Shown: positions 57,265 through 60,380 of the stretch, in pieces
Layout: the number at the start of each line of letters is the position of its first letter
How positions within the stretch are numbered: position 1 is the first letter of the stretch
Assembly (NCBI GenBank): GCA_030604525.1
Contig: JAUVVQ010000011.1
Location: 1-60,380, forward strand
DNA from: Phycisphaerae bacterium
GTDB lineage: Bacteria > Planctomycetota > Phycisphaerae > Sedimentisphaerales > Anaerobacaceae
Length of the DNA: 60,380 nt
Reading direction: 5' to 3'
Made by a program: the position numbers and the translations under genes
The notes under the pieces: generated by a model
Told to the model about the DNA's origin: nothing
Databases searched by the model: none
What the model saw: only the letters and a program-made list of their open reading frames with translations

Positions 57265-58131
57265 ATGCGTCTGGTTATCGAAAAAGACGGGGGTGTAGTC
57301 GATGAGCTTCGCTTCAGCGATGGGCCTATATATATCGGCAGGCACACTAACAGCCAGGTCTTTTTGGCTGACAGGACGGTTTCAAGGCAGCACGCTGTGC
57401 TTTATGCTACCCAGGAAGGGAAGTGGATAATAGAGGACCTGGATTCAGCGAATAAGACATCTCTTAACGATAAAGAGATTCACAAAGCCGAGGTTAAGAC
57501 CGGTGACATTATAAGCATCGCTGATTTTAGAATTGAAATTAACCTGGAAAAGCAGGGCGAAGAGGGGTCAATAAATCTTGAAGACACGCTTATCCACCAG
57601 GGGCGGACTACAGAGAAGCCCCAGGTAATAGTAAGAAAATTGGATAAGGAGCATGCTCCTTCCATCAAATTTCCTGCTAAAAGAGCGAAACATTTTGCAC
57701 AGGCGACCGAGGCAATTTGCTCTGCTCGAGGTTTAGATGAGATGATTCTGGCTTTATTAACTATACTTTTAAGGCAATTTAGTGCCTCTCATAGCTGGTG
57801 TGCCTTGCGCGATGAACCAGACGGGCCTATGCTTTCTCATGCAGGTAAAGCTCAGGATGGTATTAGGATTAAATTGGATGATTTAAAGCTTAAAGACAGG
57901 GTAAACGAAGCTATTGAGAAGAAACATTTCTTGTTGTTACCGCGTTTACCTTTCGAGATGGAGCAACAAAAGCTTCGTTCTGCGATAATAGCTCCAGTGA
58001 TGAATACGGCTGACTGTTTCGGAGTATTATATGTCGATAACTCAACAAACCACGAACACTACGAGACAAACGATTTAGATTATTTGATGTTTATTGCAGT
58101 TCACACCGCAGCTATTGTAAAAAATTTCTGA
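57265..58131 (+). CDS. FHA-GAF domain protein, first copy
   Basis: About 288 residues from the ATG with GAGGAG eight bases upstream; the frame is open further back to 57181. The FHA domain (1-100) has the phosphothreonine-binding GRHTNSQVFLADRTVSRQHA and DLDSANKTSLND. A GAF-like domain follows (about 140-288: FAQATEAICSARGLDEMI, LRSAIIAPVMNTADCFGVLYVDN). Such proteins read protein phosphorylation and a small-molecule or redox signal. No kinase gene is adjacent. It shares much of its length with the next gene. Confidence 0.8.
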   Translation: MRLVIEKDGGVVDELRFSDGPIYIGRHTNSQVFLADRTVSRQHAVLYATQEGKWIIEDLDSANKTSLNDKEIHKAEVKTGDIISIADFRIEINLEKQGEEGSINLEDTLIHQGRTTEKPQVIVRKLDKEHAPSIKFPAKRAKHFAQATEAICSARGLDEMILALLTILLRQFSASHSWCALRDEPDGPMLSHAGKAQDGIRIKLDDLKLKDRVNEAIEKKHFLLLPRLPFEMEQQKLRSAIIAPVMNTADCFGVLYVDNSTNHEHYETNDLDYLMFIAVHTAAIVKNF

Positions 58132-58184
58132 GATTTCAGTTCGCCGAAAGCGTATCGTTTTTGTTTTAAGGATTTGCATTTTAC

Positions 58185-58213
58185 TTGACTTTTTACATTA
58201 TATTTTTGACAAT
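58185..58213 (+). promoter_or_regulatory. probable promoter of the second FHA-GAF gene
   Basis: TTGACT (58185-58190), 17 bases, GACAAT (58208-58213), 38 bases before the ATG at 58252. The layout mirrors the first copy, suggesting the promoter was duplicated too. A strong GGAGGTGA ribosome-binding site follows. Confidence 0.5.
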
Positions 58214-58251
58214 GATGTATAAAGATACATGCTGAATGGAGGTGAAAGTAA

Positions 58252-59133
58252 ATGCGTTTGGTTGTGAAGCAGAATGATGAGATAGTCAGCGAATATGAAT
58301 TTTCCAAAGGCCCAATACATATAGGCAGGCGTGCTAATAGTCACATTTTTTTACCGGGTAGGGCCGTTTCAAAACAACATGCGGTGATTTTTGATACAGA
58401 TGATGGCAGGTGGATGACGGAAGATTTGGATTCAGCCAACAAGACATATCTGAATGACAATCCAATTGACAAAGCAGAGCTTAAGACCGGTGACATTATA
58501 AGCATCGCTGAATTTACCATTGAAGTGAATTTAGAAGAAGAATCAGATGTTGAATCTGAAGATTCCGTTCATTTGGAAGATACCCAGGTAACAGGTGCTT
58601 ATAAGCGGGGAGAACCGCAGATTATAGTTAGAAAGTTGGCTTCAGATGTTGCTGCACCGATTAGGTTACCCGCCAAAAGGGCGATTCAATTTTCTGAGGC
58701 AACCAGGGCTATTAGTCGGACGGCTGATTCCGACCAGTTATTGCTTACCCTCATTGATATTATTTCAAAACAATTTGATTCATATCATACATGGGGTGCT
58801 TTAAGAGACGGTGGGAGTGGTCCTGTAACCCATCATGCGGGCAAAAGCAAGGACGGCCAGGATGTCACGATAGATGATATAAAACTAAGCGATAAAATTA
58901 ACGAGGCAGTAAAAAAGAAGCAATTCATACTTTTCCTTTTTTCCCGGGTCCCGGGGAAGAGCAAAAAGGAACAGTTGCGCTCTGCCATAATAGCACCCAT
59001 TTTAGCAGATTCTGATTGCTTTGGCGTTCTGTATGTTGACAATCTAATGGGCGATAGCCATTTTAATCTTGGTGATTTGGATTATCTTATGCTGTTAACA
59101 ATTCACACAGCCGCGGTGCTCCAAAACAGATAA
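58252..59133 (+). CDS. FHA-GAF domain protein, second copy
   Basis: 293 residues, a clear paralogue of the preceding gene across its whole length (GRRANSHIFLPGRAVSKQHA for the FHA loop, DLDSANKTYLND, LKTGDIISIAEF, LRSAIIAPILADSDCFGVLYVDN for the GAF end). It differs by an acidic stretch (LEEESDVESEDSVHLEDT) and a basic insert (RVPGKSKKEQ). GGAGGTGA precedes the ATG. Both copies keep the phosphothreonine residues, so both could bind phosphoproteins, perhaps as a heterodimer. Confidence 0.8.
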   Translation: MRLVVKQNDEIVSEYEFSKGPIHIGRRANSHIFLPGRAVSKQHAVIFDTDDGRWMTEDLDSANKTYLNDNPIDKAELKTGDIISIAEFTIEVNLEEESDVESEDSVHLEDTQVTGAYKRGEPQIIVRKLASDVAAPIRLPAKRAIQFSEATRAISRTADSDQLLLTLIDIISKQFDSYHTWGALRDGGSGPVTHHAGKSKDGQDVTIDDIKLSDKINEAVKKKQFILFLFSRVPGKSKKEQLRSAIIAPILADSDCFGVLYVDNLMGDSHFNLGDLDYLMLLTIHTAAVLQNR

Positions 59134-59180
59134 AGCTCACGCACTTTCCCCGCCGGGGATAGTTAGCTCGTAAGTATTAG

Positions 59181-59747
59181 TTATTGTCTTTTGTATTTTC
59201 CGATTAATTGTCCCTGTGCGATAATATGCCCCTGGATAGCATTTAGCAGGTCGGGTTTAGCAGCACCTGCGTCAAGCTCAATTTCCTTATCGAGTGCATA
59301 GATTTTGAAGAAGTATCTATGTGTGCCGCCTGGCGGGCAGGGGCCTCCGTAGCCGATTTTACCAAAATCAGAAGTCCCTTGTCTGGCTCCGTCAGGTAAA
59401 ATTTTGTCCGGTGGAATATTCTCTGCAAGTTCTTTGGTATCAGCCGGAAGGTTGAAAATTACCCAGTGTACCCAGGTGCCCATTGGTGCGTCAGGGTCGT
59501 CGGATATTAAGGCGATAGTTTTGGTTTCTTCGGGAACAGATTCCCATTGCAATGGTGGAGAAATATCCTGTCCGTCACAGGTATATTTGGGTGGTATTAA
59601 GTCGTTTTCTTTAAATGCAGGACTTGTGATTTTTATTTCCATTTTTTTACCTCCTTTTGAACCATTGGCAATTTGTTTTTGTTCTTTACAGGCGCAAAGC
59701 ATTAAAGCAACGGCAAGTAGTAAAGTAAATGTTCTTTTATATTTCAT
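59181..59747 (-). CDS. PEBP-family (YbhB/YbcL) lipoprotein
   Basis: 188 residues. The signal peptide ends in a lipobox (MLCAC, Cys about 20), so it is lipid-anchored. The PEBP fold shows DGQDISPPLQW, SDDPDAPMGTWVHWVIFNLP and GGPCPPGGTHRYFFKIYALD, the anion-binding region. Bacterial YbhB/YbcL proteins have no settled role; the family binds phosphate-bearing ligands. It converges with the FHA pair. An AGGAGG-type ribosome-binding site lies upstream. Confidence 0.85.
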   Translation of the reverse strand: MKYKRTFTLLLAVALMLCACKEQKQIANGSKGGKKMEIKITSPAFKENDLIPPKYTCDGQDISPPLQWESVPEETKTIALISDDPDAPMGTWVHWVIFNLPADTKELAENIPPDKILPDGARQGTSDFGKIGYGGPCPPGGTHRYFFKIYALDKEIELDAGAAKPDLLNAIQGHIIAQGQLIGKYKRQ

Positions 59748-60380
59748 TTTCTTATCCTCCTGATAATCCTTCTATTGAAATATTTCTGTTTTATCTTTTA
59801 GAGAAAACAAGGATAGCCGTAGGAATATAACAAGTAAAGCCCTCGATGGAGTTTGGGTTCGTTTTTGAAGCGGTTATATACATAAATTCTCGTAAGCCCT
59901 TCTTTAATCAAAGGTTATATTCATTTCCGAGTTTGGCTTTGTTTTTGGCTGTCCAAAGTCGCTGTTTTTTTTCGTAATTCCTTGCGTAATAAAAGTTTAA
60001 GCTCATTTTGGGGTTTTGGCGATTGGGTTCGATTGGCTTTGAATTGGGTTTGTTTTTGAAGCTGTCGTGAAGGGGAATATTGATATAAGGTTTTATTACA
60101 ACGGAGGTTATGTTCATTTCGGTTTTCCGTAAATTGGGTTTGTTTTGCATAAAAAGTATATTTTTGATCGTGCTATTTTCTCCGGCACAGAGGACATCCC
60201 CGCCCCTGCTTTCGCAGGGGTGACAATCCTGCGCGGGGACAGTCGCCGGGCACGAAGAAACTTAGCCACAGAGGGATAAAAAAATACTGGAAATATTGAA
60301 TCCCGCAAAGGCGCCAAGGCGCAAAGAAAAGATGAAAGAAAATGAGTGTTCAAAAGTACCTCCTGTTTTAGAGTTCGCTA
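59748..60380. repeat. repeat-rich non-coding tail
   Basis: 633 bases with no supportable gene. It holds two loose direct repeats around AATTGGGTTTGTTTTTG/AAATTGGGTTTGTTTTG (about 60045 and 60130), a palindrome of the CCTGCTTTCGCAGGGGTGACA type (about 60206-60226, translated VTPAKAGAG in one frame) and GGCGCCAAGGCGCAAAG at about 60310-60326. Short ORFs here are low-complexity (NKPN, KPI) and look repeat-derived. This is a typical intergenic repeat field of Phycisphaerae-like genomes, as I recall; that recollection is unchecked. Confidence 0.5.

Noticed and set aside
59908-60150. An 80-residue leftward ORF
   Set aside because: Low-complexity NKPN/KPIEPN composition matches translated intergenic repeats; no ribosome-binding site or known domain.
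60114-60353. A 79-residue leftward ORF with a PAKAGAG stretch
   Set aside because: The stretch comes from a common intergenic palindrome; the ORF overlaps other repeat units.
1-60380. CRISPR array, rRNA operon, prophage or plasmid origin
   Set aside because: No regularly spaced repeats, no rRNA-like sequence, no phage structural genes and no replication initiator were seen.

Overview
The window looks like about 60 kb of chromosome from a Planctomycetota bacterium, most likely of the Phycisphaerae/Sedimentisphaerales type. That is an inference from gene content and protein style: MauE/C39 envelope proteins, a divergent DksA-like protein with half a zinc finger, a zinc-ribbon protein beside coaE, a GspD with extra N-domains, a PIG-L/BshC-like pair, and many short palindromes in and between genes. 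The base composition is moderately AT-rich. There is no rRNA, no CRISPR array and no phage. The only clear insertion sequence is the right edge of an IS630-type element at the left end.

Layout. (1) 1-3956, rightward: IS630 edge; a truncated, frame-disrupted LolA-like membrane protein gene; a secreted C39-peptidase/rhodanese fusion; a MauE/DoxX membrane protein; a tandem GNAT protein. (2) 20089-3971, leftward: a degenerate CysN-like GTPase and csrA, then a dense Wzx/Wzy-type exopolysaccharide array (four GT4 glycosyltransferases, one phosphoglycosyl transferase, a MurJ-like flippase, an O-antigen-ligase/polymerase-like protein). It ends in an acyl module (ACP, AMP-forming ligase, two alpha/beta-hydrolase-fold proteins, PaaK-like ligase) of the kind that accompanies exosortase loci, but no exosortase is present here. 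(3) 20397-23075: an ECF sigma factor, a polytopic membrane protein and a DksA/TraR-like protein. (4) 29517-23264, leftward: gpmI, mutL and a BtuFCD-type ABC importer, with overlapping stops and starts from mutL onward. (5) 29797-31446, rightward: TPR lipoprotein and lspA. (6) 38145-31447, leftward: queF, zinc-ribbon protein, coaE, rho, valS and a bifunctional-nuclease-domain protein; queC and queE diverge from queF. (7) tRNA-Leu(GAG), a sigma-54 response regulator and dapF. (8) 45503-42765, leftward: a flagellum-type cluster (MerR regulator, FlgB-like protein, FlhG, FliA-type sigma factor). (9) 48901-45873: GT2, BshC-like and BshB-like genes that suggest a bacillithiol-like pathway. (10) 57110-48929: a type II secretion operon in the order H-I-J-K-L-M-C-D without G, E, F or O. 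(11) 57265-59747: tandem duplicated FHA-GAF proteins and a PEBP-family lipoprotein. (12) A repeat-rich non-coding tail to 60380.

Working together: the EPS array, the C39/rhodanese/MauE locus, LspA, the secretion operon and the FHA-GAF pair point to heavy investment in building and secreting envelope components. CsrA, the ECF factor, FliA, the sigma-54 regulator and the DksA-like protein supply several layers of regulation. The most distinctive genome-scale signal is two or three families of short palindromes. They sit between genes, supply stop codons, probably act as terminators, and in places are inserted in frame inside conserved genes (gspD, gspL, lspA, valS).
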